Below, one piece after another: positions 56,017 to 64,000 of a stretch of DNA of 64,000 nucleotides. The DNA lies in NCBI GenBank assembly GCA_014695195.1, contig JACJNW010000025.1:1-64000 (forward strand). The letters run 5' to 3'. This stretch comes from Cyanobacteria bacterium FACHB-DQ100 (lineage in GTDB: Bacteria; Cyanobacteriota; Cyanobacteriia; Leptolyngbyales; Leptolyngbyaceae). A program made the position numbers and the translations under genes. Within the stretch, counting starts at the first letter, position 1. Each line of letters opens with the position of its first letter. The notes below the pieces were generated by a model. It had not been told where the DNA came from. It was given only the letters and a program-made list of their open reading frames with translations, and searched no databases.

Positions 56017-56760
56017 ATGCCCCAAAAACTCAGCATTGAAAAACTCGCCTTTAAGCCGTTTGAAAATGAATCCCATCTAGAATGTCCGTTTCGCATCGTT
56101 ACGCCAGAAGAGGAGATTGGCGGATTTCTGCTGCGTGAGGGCGATCGCTACTGCTTGCGCTTTGGCTTTCGGTTCACGGGCATTCATCCGCTGATGTCCT
56201 TTGACCAAATTGAAGCGGTCTTGAGACGACTAGAGGAAGGTTTACGAGGACTCCCGCAAGGTGAAGGCCTTCGCATTCATTTTCGCTCCTTTGCTAAAGA
56301 TTCTGATCGGCAGCAAGAACTAGAAGAATTAGCGCAAGCAACCACGATTCCTGAGCTTCAGTTTTTGCTCTTTAGTGAGCAACGAGTGACTCGTGAGTTG
56401 ACCGAGCAAGGACTCTGGCAACCGAAAGAGATTGTATTATTCATAACCTACACGATCGCACCCGGAAAGGCCCAAACTCATGATCAGATCGAGCGGGCGA
56501 TCGCTTGGTTAGTCGAGCATTACGAAGCCTTGAAGGGGCGAAGAGACCAACTTCAAGAACTTCGCTATCAGCATGTGCTGACGCAAGGTTTCAAGGCAGG
56601 CTATCTGTATTGGAAGCAGCAACTCACGATTCGCATGGGACTCGGTGTACTTCCGCTAACTGCTCAAGAACTGTGGGAAGCTGAGGTTTGGTCAAAGTTC
56701 AATCATTCCCAAGTCCCTGCAATTCCCCAATGTCTCGTGTTGAAAGCGGGGAGCAGATAG
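56017..56760 (+). pseudogene. VirB4-like conjugation ATPase, N-terminal fragment
   Basis: 248 aa from ATG 56017, preceded by CAGGAG. The sequence corresponds to the N-terminal non-ATPase half of VirB4/TraC-like proteins (FRFTGIHPLMSFDQIEAVLRRLEEGL, LYWKQQLTIRMG, ending VPAIPQCLVLK). The Walker motifs expected after ~450 residues are absent: the frame stops right after QCLVLKAGSR, where the DNA changes into a fragment of an unrelated membrane-protein gene on the other strand. A full VirB4 would be ~800 aa. Confidence 0.6.
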
Positions 56761-56918
56761 ACAAGCGGATTTTTGCGCTCAATCCAATAGATATAAGCAA
56801 AGACTGGTGGAAGCCAGACAACAAAATGTGCCATAAACCACCAGACTGCTGCAACTGCCTCTTGGTTTAGCTGTGGAAATACAGTGGTTTTGAGTCTGAT
56901 AAACAGTAACCAAGTCAT
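56703..56918 (-). pseudogene. N-terminal fragment of a CPBP/CAAX-protease-like membrane protein
   Basis: 71 codons from ATG 56918. Residues up to ~52 (LNQEAVAAVWWFMAHFVVWLPPVFAYIYWIERKNPLVYL, two hydrophobic blocks) look like the start of a CPBP intramembrane protease; the last ~19 are read from the antisense of the VirB4-like gene. The real segment therefore ends near 56,750 at the same junction where VirB4 stops. Confidence 0.4.
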
Positions 56919-57076
56919 AATCTAGGCAAGATGTAGCAGGATAACGTAGGTGACCAAGAGCAACCAAGAGGGCTGAAGGAATCGCTGTCGGAGTTGAACC
57001 ATGACACAAGGGATAAAGCGACAGAATGGTCTGCTGGACAGAGACAAATTGAAACAGTGACTTCAATGCGATTCGA

Positions 57077-57949
57077 TCAATTCGCTTGATCTAAAGCAGT
57101 TCGCACCTGTTGTTCTAGCAGTGTGCAACTAAAGCCTAACTGCTCTAAAACGATCGCACCCAATCCTTGCCCTTCGACCAAAATACCCAGGAGCAGATGT
57201 TCGGTGCTAATATAAGAGTGTTCCAACTCACGGGATTGGTTGAGGGCAATATTCAGAGTGGTTTTCGCTCTCGGCGTAAAGGGAACCTCATTCCGAGTGC
57301 TATGACCGCGCCCAATTTGGAGCTCGATCACAGGCTTCACAGCATCCAACCTAACTCCTGCGGCGCTAAGAACCTGAGCCGCAATGCCCGTTTCTTCTGA
57401 CAGCAAGCCCACTAGAAGCTGCTCGGTGCCAACATACTGATGCTGCAAGCGGCGCGACTCATTCTGAGCAAGAAAGATAGCTTGAATGGCTTTCTGAGTA
57501 AATCGCTCAAACCCGACTGGCAATGCAACTCGCCCAAACCAATTGCTCAAAAAGGTTTGGACTGAAGGTAAAAAATTCTCAAACATAAATTTTTCCCGCG
57601 ATGGAATCGTTTCGACTTCTAGCTCTAGCCGTTGATAAGCTTGCTCCTGTTGAGAAGCGGGCTGCCGAATTGCACACCCGTTGTAAAGAAATGCCAGCAG
57701 CGCTTCGGTTGTTTCCACATTGGCAGAGTACCAGAGGAATTGGTGATGGCGCTGTACCGTGACAAGGGCTTCAACCCGCAGCTTTTCCAGGTGATGCGAC
57801 AGCGTGGAGTTGGGAATTTGCAGTTGTGCTTGCAGTTCCCCGACAGTCATTCCTTGAGGATAAGCCGCGAATAGCAGTCGCATGATATCTAAACGAGGCT
57901 CAGAACCGAGGGCAGCAAAGACATCAACATATTGGGCAGGGTTGCTCAT
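57077..57949 (-). CDS. ArsR-type HTH fused to a Clp N-terminal (Clp_N) domain
   Basis: 290 aa from ATG 57949. Residues ~5-95 form an ArsR/SmtB winged helix (FAALGSEPRLDIMRLLFAAYPQGMTVGEL, PNSTLSHHLEKLRVEALV). Residues ~145-290 carry the double Clp_N repeat of ClpC/ClpB (RFTQKAIQAIFLAQNESRRLQHQYVGTEQLLVGLL and TPRAKTTLNIALNQSRELEHSYISTEHLLLGIL). No metal-binding Cys pair of classical ArsR is seen. The fusion suggests a sensor of misfolded proteins or Clp adaptors. Two tandem operator copies overlap the start. Confidence 0.85.
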   Translation of the reverse strand: MSNPAQYVDVFAALGSEPRLDIMRLLFAAYPQGMTVGELQAQLQIPNSTLSHHLEKLRVEALVTVQRHHQFLWYSANVETTEALLAFLYNGCAIRQPASQQEQAYQRLELEVETIPSREKFMFENFLPSVQTFLSNWFGRVALPVGFERFTQKAIQAIFLAQNESRRLQHQYVGTEQLLVGLLSEETGIAAQVLSAAGVRLDAVKPVIELQIGRGHSTRNEVPFTPRAKTTLNIALNQSRELEHSYISTEHLLLGILVEGQGLGAIVLEQLGFSCTLLEQQVRTALDQAN

Positions 57950-57952
57950 GCC

Positions 57953-57999
57953 ATTTCTAGAAATATCGAAATAATTTATATTTCTAGAATAGTCGAAAT
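57953..57999. promoter_or_regulatory. Two tandem ArsR-type operators
   Basis: Two 20-bp units, each ATTTCTAGAA-(5 to 6 nt)-CGAAAT, at 57953-57972 and 57980-57999, 27 bp apart start to start, directly in front of the ArsR-Clp_N gene. On the minus strand they read ATTTCGATATTTCTAGAAAT and ATTTCGACTATTCTAGAAAT. Autoregulation is inferred. Confidence 0.65.
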
Positions 58000-58199
58000 A
58001 AAAACTGAAACTAAACGGTAGTGCATCAGAGAGCGGGAGTTCGGATAAAATTAACATCTACTTTCAAGCTTGATCTATGCAATGTCGGCTGTGTGGTCAT
58101 CCTGTGTACCTGTATGTTGTACCGCAGTAGATATGAATTATGAGATGAATTGGAAAAAGAACCGGGAAAACTGGGAAATGAATCTATAGGATTATTGCA

Positions 58200-59282
58200 A
58201 TGAGTGGTTTGTTAAAAAAAGCATTGGGGTTATTTGGCAATCGTCCAGACTCAGAGGTACCAGAAAACCCCTCATCAGAACAGAATTCCTCAAACTTAAC
58301 TTCATCAGAGACAGAACAACCAGAAATGCTCTCATCAGAGCAACAGTCACCAGCATCCCCTTCCCCTAAACACAATACACAGCCTGCCGATATGACTTCT
58401 GAGAACTACTCCGTGAAATATCAGTGGGTTTATAACTTAACACTAACTAATTGCCAGGAGTTTGAGGCACTGACATTTCCTAGCCTTCAGAAACGGTGGC
58501 AAACCCATCAGCAACGAGGTAATCTCGGTGGCGTTGTCGCGATCGTGGGTGGAGCAATGGTTGGGTTAGCGATCATTGAGCTTTTGCCAGAAGGTGCGGA
58601 AGTTCTTTCTCTGTTTGTTGTACCTGAATACCGACAACACGGCGTTGGTGCTCAACTACTCCATTATGTGGAAACAGCATTACGTCGGCTTAAATGTCCC
58701 CAAGTTCAAATTCGCTATCGAGTCAGCGATTTGACCAATCAGGCGCTCGAAGCTATCCTAAACCATCAAGGATGGCAGGCTCCCAAAACCGATTTTCTCA
58801 TTACCAAAACGACGATCGAAGCGCTCAAGCAAGCACCTTGGGTGTATCAATACCCACTGCCACCTAAATTTACCGTTTTTCCCTGGCTCGAATTAACCAA
58901 AGCAGAACGGGGGGGTATCTTACACCGCCGCTCCTATCCCGAAAGCCTCAATCCTTTTCATTCCGATCCTCGGCTTGAACCGATCAATAGTTTAGGCTTG
59001 CGTTATCAAGGTGAAGTGGTTGGTTGGACAATCAACCATCGTGTGGCTACCGATACAATTCGCTATTCCACAATGTACGTTGAACCTCAGTTTCAGCGCT
59101 TGGGACGTGGATTTTCGCTTCTAACTGAAGCAATTAAACGCCAAATTGAAAGCGGGATTCCTTATGCGACGACTGCTGTTTCGAGTGAGAATCTACCGAT
59201 GCTACGCTGCACTGATCGTTACTACAAGCCCTATGCCACTTATCTTTCTGAGTCTCGTTCTAGCTATAAAGTCTTAGATTAG
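58200..59282 (+). CDS. Protein with two GNAT acetyltransferase domains
   Basis: 360 aa. Residues ~17-65 are Ser/Glu/Pro/Gln-rich and disordered. A first GNAT domain (~80-200) has VVAIVGGAMVGLAIIEL, LSLFVVPEYRQHGVGAQLL (acetyl-CoA binding R/Q-x2-G-x-G). A second, shorter one (~255-350) has LRYQGEVVGWTINH and MYVEPQFQRLGRGFSLL. Substrate unknown. Starts about 250 bp upstream of nothing else on its strand; divergent from the ArsR-Clp_N gene. Confidence 0.82.
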   Translation: MSGLLKKALGLFGNRPDSEVPENPSSEQNSSNLTSSETEQPEMLSSEQQSPASPSPKHNTQPADMTSENYSVKYQWVYNLTLTNCQEFEALTFPSLQKRWQTHQQRGNLGGVVAIVGGAMVGLAIIELLPEGAEVLSLFVVPEYRQHGVGAQLLHYVETALRRLKCPQVQIRYRVSDLTNQALEAILNHQGWQAPKTDFLITKTTIEALKQAPWVYQYPLPPKFTVFPWLELTKAERGGILHRRSYPESLNPFHSDPRLEPINSLGLRYQGEVVGWTINHRVATDTIRYSTMYVEPQFQRLGRGFSLLTEAIKRQIESGIPYATTAVSSENLPMLRCTDRYYKPYATYLSESRSSYKVLD

Positions 59283-59286
59283 TCCT

Positions 59287-59324
59287 AATTCAGAGGGATG
59301 TAGAAACCGACATACCCCTGAATT
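59287..59324. terminator. Hairpin between convergent genes
   Basis: AATTCAGAGGGATGT and ACATACCCCTGAATT pair with two mismatches around an 8-nt loop, between the GNAT gene (+) and the hypothetical gene (-). There is no long T run. Confidence 0.5.
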
Positions 59325-59338
59325 CGTTAAGGCTTTGT

Positions 59339-60088
59339 TTATACTATTATCTGAAACTTAGTTTTCAGCAGCGATCGGTAAGCTTCAAGCAGCCCGTACC
59401 AGTTGGAAAGTGCTTGAGCGATTAGCTTTGAGCGATCATCAATTTCAACAACCGATAACTCATAGTGGAAATTGCCAGAAAAGAGCAGTCCTGAAATTTG
59501 CGAGTCGTCGGACAACCGCAATTGAGTTGGATGAATGCTGAGTTGGAAGCGGCAGTCGTCGAGCAGGTAAGACAAATTAAGTGAAGCTTGCATTGGTTCA
59601 CGTCCAAACTGCTGCCATTCGCCCGGAGAGAGCAGCGTTTCTAGCAAATACTTCCGAGCACCATCCGCTTGATCTTGGAAGGTCACGATTCGTTTGGGAT
59701 TGATACCGATCGCTTGATAATCAACCTTGGGCATCGTTTCAACAAATTTCGCTGCCATTCTGGCGATCGCGATGTCTTCCTGAGCTTTGCCGTTGATGGA
59801 TTCGGAGAATGAGATTTTGCCAGGTTCAACCAGAAGGCTAATCCCATTTTGAAAGACCAGTTGTGTGACTTGCTGAGAAGTTACGGAATTTCGAGCCAGT
59901 TGCCACTCGCGAGGAACAATGCCGCTAAAAACAAAGAATTCTGGATTGAGCAGTGCCGCGCTTAGTTCATTGGCGACGATCACAATCGAAAGCTCCTGGA
60001 TATCGATTGAGTTTTCTGAAGTGAGTTGGGGTGCGGCTTGCTCTAGGGATTGCTCAGAAGACTTCTCCAATACTAAGGCTGTATCCAT
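59339..60088 (-). CDS. Hypothetical protein (249 aa)
   Basis: Soluble protein with an acidic N-terminal tail (~1-30) and a mixed alpha/beta body. Conserved-looking segments are FVFSGIVPREWQLA (~53-66), AKFVETMPKVDYQAIGINPKRIV and SGLLFSGNFHYELS near the C-terminus. I do not recognise the family, although the pattern of a short tail plus one domain is often seen in cyanobacterial proteins of unknown function. ATG at 60088. Confidence 0.65.
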   Translation of the reverse strand: MDTALVLEKSSEQSLEQAAPQLTSENSIDIQELSIVIVANELSAALLNPEFFVFSGIVPREWQLARNSVTSQQVTQLVFQNGISLLVEPGKISFSESINGKAQEDIAIARMAAKFVETMPKVDYQAIGINPKRIVTFQDQADGARKYLLETLLSPGEWQQFGREPMQASLNLSYLLDDCRFQLSIHPTQLRLSDDSQISGLLFSGNFHYELSVVEIDDRSKLIAQALSNWYGLLEAYRSLLKTKFQIIV

Positions 60089-60665
60089 TCAGACTGTCCT
60101 CAAAATTTTTGATGTTTTTATCATGCCCCTATCATTTATGAAGATTCCGATTGTCTTCGCTCTGAAATGAAAAAAGATGAGTATAAACGGTGAATGCTAA
60201 GCGTCATTGAAATATAGGCAACTTACCGGAGTCAGAAACGTGAATTTGTATGAGATCAATATGAGTTTTTGTCAGCTATTTTGCTGTGCACTTCTTAATA
60301 TTTCGTAAGCTAATATTTTTCAGAATTTCAGTATTTCTACCTTCACGCAAGTGGTCAATTTACCTCATTATAGGTAGATAATACTGAATTTATAAGCGTG
60401 TTGAGATCGCAAAGTCTAGCGACCTGCTCCACAGTAAAACCCGATCGTAACAGCGCTGCTTAATGTGCTAGAGCCGTTGTAGACATTGAACGCTCTGATT
60501 TATAGAGTCCTTCTGTACAAGACCAAGACTCAACAGATCGCCCTTGTCAAATAGGCAGAAGCTTCAATTCAGCGAGCTTTTGCCTATTACTGCTGGCTCT
60601 AAATTGTGTTGCCCTGTTGATTCACTTTCATAACTTCGCAGTCTTTTTTCTCAGGGGATTGAACG
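60089..60665. other. 577-bp AT-rich non-coding region
   Basis: No gene seen. It must contain promoters for the hypothetical gene (-) and for the large DUF4347 gene (+), which has a good ribosome binding site (AGGGGA, 8 nt before ATG). GAGATCGCAAAGTCTAGCGAC near 60,405-60,425 is a distant look-alike of the CAST end repeat but lacks its AATTA core. Confidence 0.5.
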
Positions 60666-63600
60666 ATGAGTTCCGATTTTAACCGCGCGTCTTTTTCTGA
60701 TGCTAAGTCTTTCAAGCAACTAACAACTTCACCAGTCGAACTGCAAACAGGACTTACAAATCAGTCGCCGTGGGCAAACATTCCTCATGCGTTCTCCCTC
60801 TCAACTTCTCAGCAGTCTAGTCTCTTCAGCGGCGAATTTGAGACTCCATCAGACACAACACAAGGACTTGAAGCTGAACTGAGAACGGGAAGCAGTGACA
60901 TCATTCGTCAGAATGCAGACCGTTCTTTTCCGATCGTTCCCTGGTCAAACCCGACAACCAGCACACCAAACAGTGTTGCGCCCTACACAAATTGGGATCA
61001 GGAGCTATTCTTTGTCGATAGCACGGTAGAGGATGCAGCCAGCCTCCTCGCCGGAATTTCTTCTAATCAAATCATCTATTTAAATGCAGCACAGGATGGT
61101 GTTGAGCAGATCACTGAGGCTCTAGCCCAACGGCAGGGAATTTCTGCGATCCATATCATTTCTCACGGCGATTCAGGTTCGCTGCGATTAGGTAATGCTG
61201 ACCTGAGTGGGGAAACGCTCGATCGCTATCGCGACAGCTTACAAGCCTGGAAAACTAGCCTGACCGACGATGCTGATATTTTGATTTATGGCTGTGATGT
61301 GGCAGCAGGAGAGCAAGGGCAAGCAGTTATCACGCAGATCAGCCAGCTAACCGGGGCAGATGTTGCCGCATCGGATGATTTGACCGGGACTGCGGCACTC
61401 GGTGGAGACTGGATTTTAGAATTTGGTGCAGGGACGATCGACACAAGTGCCCTATCCAATATTGACTATCAGCACATTCTGGCAACTGCTTCTCTCACCA
61501 ATGGCAAATTTGTGTATTCGACGACCGGTGAGACAGACGTTGAGAAGAATCAGCTCACGGTTTCGATCAGTGGTAGCAATCTCGTCGTCACAGACAATGA
61601 CCAAGATGCATATTCGATTGGGATTTCCGGATCTGATATCAAAATCATTAATACCTATAGCGTCAGTGTAGTGCTCAGCGCCATCACATCCTTTGAGATT
61701 AATACAGGAAATAGTGATGACACGATCGTCCTCTCTTCAGATTTCAGCAGTTTCTTGAGCGCTGTCAATATCAGCATTAATACAGGGATGGGGTCGGATA
61801 CCATTACGTTTGACACCGCGGTTAACACCCAAGGTGGAACCCTGTTGATCGAGACTGGCGATGATGGTGACACGATTACCTTCAATCAAGCTGTCGATAC
61901 GAAGGGTGCAAGTTTTAGCATCAATAGTGGTAGTGGGGAAGATACCATTACAGTTAATGCTGCAATCAGTACCCAAGGTGGAACCTTTGCGATCGAGACT
62001 GGCGATGATGGTGACACGATTACCTTCAATCAAGCTGTCGATACGAAGGGTGCAAGTTTTAGCATCAATAGTGGTAGTGGGGAAGATACCATTACAGTTA
62101 ATGCTGCAATCAGTACCCAAGGTGGAACCTTTGCGATCGAGACTGGCGATGATGGTGATACGATCACCTTCAACCAAGCTGTCGATACAAAGGCTGGTTC
62201 TTTCAGTCTTAGTGGAGGCGGCGGAAACGATACGTTTAATATCAGCAACACGATCTTGACGGCAGGTGGAACTGTCAGTCTTGGCGGCGGCGACGGAAGC
62301 GATACGTTTAATGTCAGCAACACGATCTCTACGACAGGTGGAGCTTTCACCATTAGTGGGGATAGTGGAAACGATACAGCTACGATAAACGCAAGTGTCT
62401 ATACACAGGGTGGCAATCTCAGTATTGAGGCGAACACGTTGACCGTGAAGGCTGGCAACAATCTTTCAACCCGTAACACCTCCGGGGCAGATCACTCCAC
62501 AGCAACTTCTACAGGCAATTCTGGTGCGATTTCCTTAACAGGCGAACAAATTACGATCGGATCAAAAGACAGTACACTTTACACCGGGCTGTACTCTCAA
62601 GTCGAGACTGGAAGTACTTACAAAGCAGGCGATATCAAGATTAGCGTCAGTGAGACTGCGCTCACGACACTCGATCCGACAGACACCAGCAACGCGACGA
62701 TCAATCTCAATAAAGTAATCCTGAAAGGAAACAATGTTACTTTCTCTGCCACTGCAGATTATGCTCAAACGTTTGATGACAGTAGCTCGGTTGCAGACTG
62801 GGCAGTTAGCTTCTTAGACAACTATTCTCTGGTGGGAGGTGGAGCGGTTTCCAAATCCACGGCAACGATTACAGCAGATTATTACACGCAAATTACTGGT
62901 GCTGATGTCAGTCTGTCTGCGAGTGCGACCACCGAGGCAATAATTCAGCCTCTCTTCTCCTACATTTTGGGTGCTGCCTATGCCAAAGCAGATTCCACCG
63001 CAACAGTGACATTTGCAGGAAAGATCACTGCCACCAGTAATGTTTCTATTTCCACACTAACAGATAGCACGGTCAACGCTCAATCCAGTACCTCCAAGTG
63101 GGACAGTTCAAATGCCGTGACCAATTCGGCAGCTTCCGCAGCGATTACCGAACTCTACAGTAATTCCACCGCACAAATTACCGATCAAGCTTCGATCTCA
63201 GCAGGCGGAAATGTCAGTGTCACAGCGAAAACAATCGATCGTAACTACACCAACACTAAATCAAGTACTAGTTCGAATGGAACACTTGCAGTTGCTGCTG
63301 CTGTTTCATTAGAGGATGGCAGCACAAATGCATTGATGGATGGCCAAGTCACTGCTGGAGGCAGTATTACCGTCGAGGCAAGCCAGAAGAACGAGGATAT
63401 TCAAAGCATCCTGACAGGTGGCGGTAGCTTGACAAGTGGGAGTGGGGTGAGTGCTGTTGCTGGCGTCAGTGATCTCAAGGGTGATGTGCTCTCTGGAATT
63501 CAGAGCAGCGTTGGAGCGGGGCTTTGGAGTGCAATTGCATCCTTGGGATCGTCAGAGTCCTCTCAGGCCAGCAGTAAGACGAAAGGAAAGACCTCCAGCT

Positions 63601-64000
63601 TTCAGATTGGGGCTGCTTTCGCTTATATCGATGATACGAACAATGTCACGGCTCGTATTGGAGATACTTACAAATCTGGTGAAACCTCGGCTGCAAACGT
63701 CATGGCCAAATCGGGCAGCATCGCTGTTAATGCTACGGCTGAATACCGGCCTAATGTCACAGCGAGTTCAATGCTGGATGACTCCGGCAGCAGTTCATCC
63801 AGCAGCGATTCATCCAGCTCCTCTAGCGGTTCTTCTAGTAGCACATCCTCCAGCAGCTTTGCGGGTTCAGCAGGTGTCGCGATCGGAGATTACACTAACA
63901 ATGTTTCTGCCTATATTGGTAGTTCAGCAACCGTCAACGCTTACAAGAGCCTATCAGTGACAGCTAACACGCTGAACAACTATAGTGTTCAGTGGGGTGT
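60666..64000 (+). CDS. Giant DUF4347 repetitive surface protein (runs off window)
   Basis: At least 1111 aa, frame open to the right edge. Residues ~115-275 form a DUF4347 domain (LFFVDSTVEDAASLLAG, IHIISHGDSGSLRLGN, LIYGCDVAAGEQG), known from the N-termini of very large cyanobacterial adhesins. There is no classical signal peptide; export by type I secretion is likely. From ~280 on the protein is Asp/Gly/Ser/Thr-rich with beta-solenoid-like repeats, including exact 48-residue units, and later a long Ser-rich stretch. The C-terminus is outside. Confidence 0.88.
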   Translation, partial: MSSDFNRASFSDAKSFKQLTTSPVELQTGLTNQSPWANIPHAFSLSTSQQSSLFSGEFETPSDTTQGLEAELRTGSSDIIRQNADRSFPIVPWSNPTTSTPNSVAPYTNWDQELFFVDSTVEDAASLLAGISSNQIIYLNAAQDGVEQITEALAQRQGISAIHIISHGDSGSLRLGNADLSGETLDRYRDSLQAWKTSLTDDADILIYGCDVAAGEQGQAVITQISQLTGADVAASDDLTGTAALGGDWILEFGAGTIDTSALSNIDYQHILATASLTNGKFVYSTTGETDVEKNQLTVSISGSNLVVTDNDQDAYSIGISGSDIKIINTYSVSVVLSAITSFEINTGNSDDTIVLSSDFSSFLSAVNISINTGMGSDTITFDTAVNTQGGTLLIETGDDGDTITFNQAVDTKGASFSINSGSGEDTITVNAAISTQGGTFAIETGDDGDTITFNQAVDTKGASFSINSGSGEDTITVNAAISTQGGTFAIETGDDGDTITFNQAVDTKAGSFSLSGGGGNDTFNISNTILTAGGTVSLGGGDGSDTFNVSNTISTTGGAFTISGDSGNDTATINASVYTQGGNLSIEANTLTVKAGNNLSTRNTSGADHSTATSTGNSGAISLTGEQITIGSKDSTLYTGLYSQVETGSTYKAGDIKISVSETALTTLDPTDTSNATINLNKVILKGNNVTFSATADYAQTFDDSSSVADWAVSFLDNYSLVGGGAVSKSTATITADYYTQITGADVSLSASATTEAIIQPLFSYILGAAYAKADSTATVTFAGKITATSNVSISTLTDSTVNAQSSTSKWDSSNAVTNSAASAAITELYSNSTAQITDQASISAGGNVSVTAKTIDRNYTNTKSSTSSNGTLAVAAAVSLEDGSTNALMDGQVTAGGSITVEASQKNEDIQSILTGGGSLTSGSGVSAVAGVSDLKGDVLSGIQSSVGAGLWSAIASLGSSESSQASSKTKGKTSSFQIGAAFAYIDDTNNVTARIGDTYKSGETSAANVMAKSGSIAVNATAEYRPNVTASSMLDDSGSSSSSSDSSSSSSGSSSSTSSSSFAGSAGVAIGDYTNNVSAYIGSSATVNAYKSLSVTANTLNNYSVQWG
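61847..62206 (+). repeat. 144-bp direct repeats inside the DUF4347 gene
   Basis: A unit starting GATCGAGACTGGCGATGATG recurs at 61847, 61991 and 62135, exactly 144 bp (48 codons) apart. The first two copies are almost identical over their full length; the third matches for ~60 bp and then drifts. Near-identity at DNA level indicates recent duplication or gene conversion. Confidence 0.9.

Noticed and set aside
60404-60426. GAGATCGCAAAGTCTAGCGAC as a CAST end repeat
   Set aside because: Only scattered identity to the left-end repeat, in the wrong orientation for a right end, with no terminus nearby.
61655-62353. Open frames antisense to the DUF4347 gene
   Set aside because: They mirror the 144-bp repeats and are by-products of the repetitive coding strand.

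Overview
The window comes from a cyanobacterial chromosome, most likely a filamentous Leptolyngbya-like genus. The evidence is the very high density of the HIP1-type octamer GCGATCGC and of CGATCG, a CP12 gene, an omega-3 desaturase, a Ycf35 (DUF1257) protein, many Uma2/DUF4347/CP12-type cyanobacterial families, and a cyanobacterial type V-K CRISPR-associated transposon. Genus is inference; the phylum is well supported.

Layout. 1-26 kb is mostly chromosomal housekeeping: desB, a GT-C membrane glycosyltransferase, a [2Fe-2S] ferredoxin, a Uma2 nuclease-fold protein, a fused dipeptide ABC ATPase, an asparaginase, the purine genes purL-purF, clpP, ycf35, doxX, tRNA-Leu(GAG), murF, a membrane protein with seven ~80-residue repeats, cp12, a tightly overlapping four-gene cell-envelope operon (20.66-23.31 kb), a cupin, a NarL-type response regulator, Dps, sulfiredoxin and a class V aminotransferase. 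26.8-37.6 kb is an exopolysaccharide cluster, nearly all on the minus strand: Wzy/ligase-like protein, three GT4 glycosyltransferases, an MsbA-like ABC exporter, an initiating sugar transferase and a Wzc-type tyrosine kinase. 37.9-46.1 kb returns to housekeeping: dnaB, rplI, tRNA-Gly(TCC), SH3b, fasciclin and WD40 secreted or anchored proteins, a second GT-C enzyme, and a PAP/fibrillin-like protein.

46.2-54.5 kb holds the most interesting system: a type V-K CRISPR-associated transposon (CAST) inserted 8 bp beyond an intact tRNA-Thr(TGT). In order: tRNA-Thr, left end with four TnsB-type repeats, a truncated repeat plus 17-nt homing spacer, a six-repeat CRISPR array, tracrRNA, cas12k, a divergent CvkR-like repressor with a shared palindromic operator, a PD-(D/E)XK nuclease gene, a broken Mrr nuclease, a frameshifted tniQ, tnsC and tnsB. 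The 17-nt spacer matches the tRNA-Thr exactly, has a GTA PAM next to its target, and the left end starts 60 bp past that PAM, so the guide RNA that directed this insertion can be read from the DNA. The tniQ frameshift and the missing right end suggest the element is now decaying.

54.5-60.1 kb is a mosaic: a 152-bp inverted-repeat element, a VirB2/VirB3/VirB4-like conjugation remnant that breaks off at ~56,745 into a fragment of a membrane protein, an ArsR-Clp_N fusion regulator with two tandem operators, a double-GNAT protein and a hypothetical protein. From 60,666 a giant DUF4347 repetitive surface protein runs off the end of the window.
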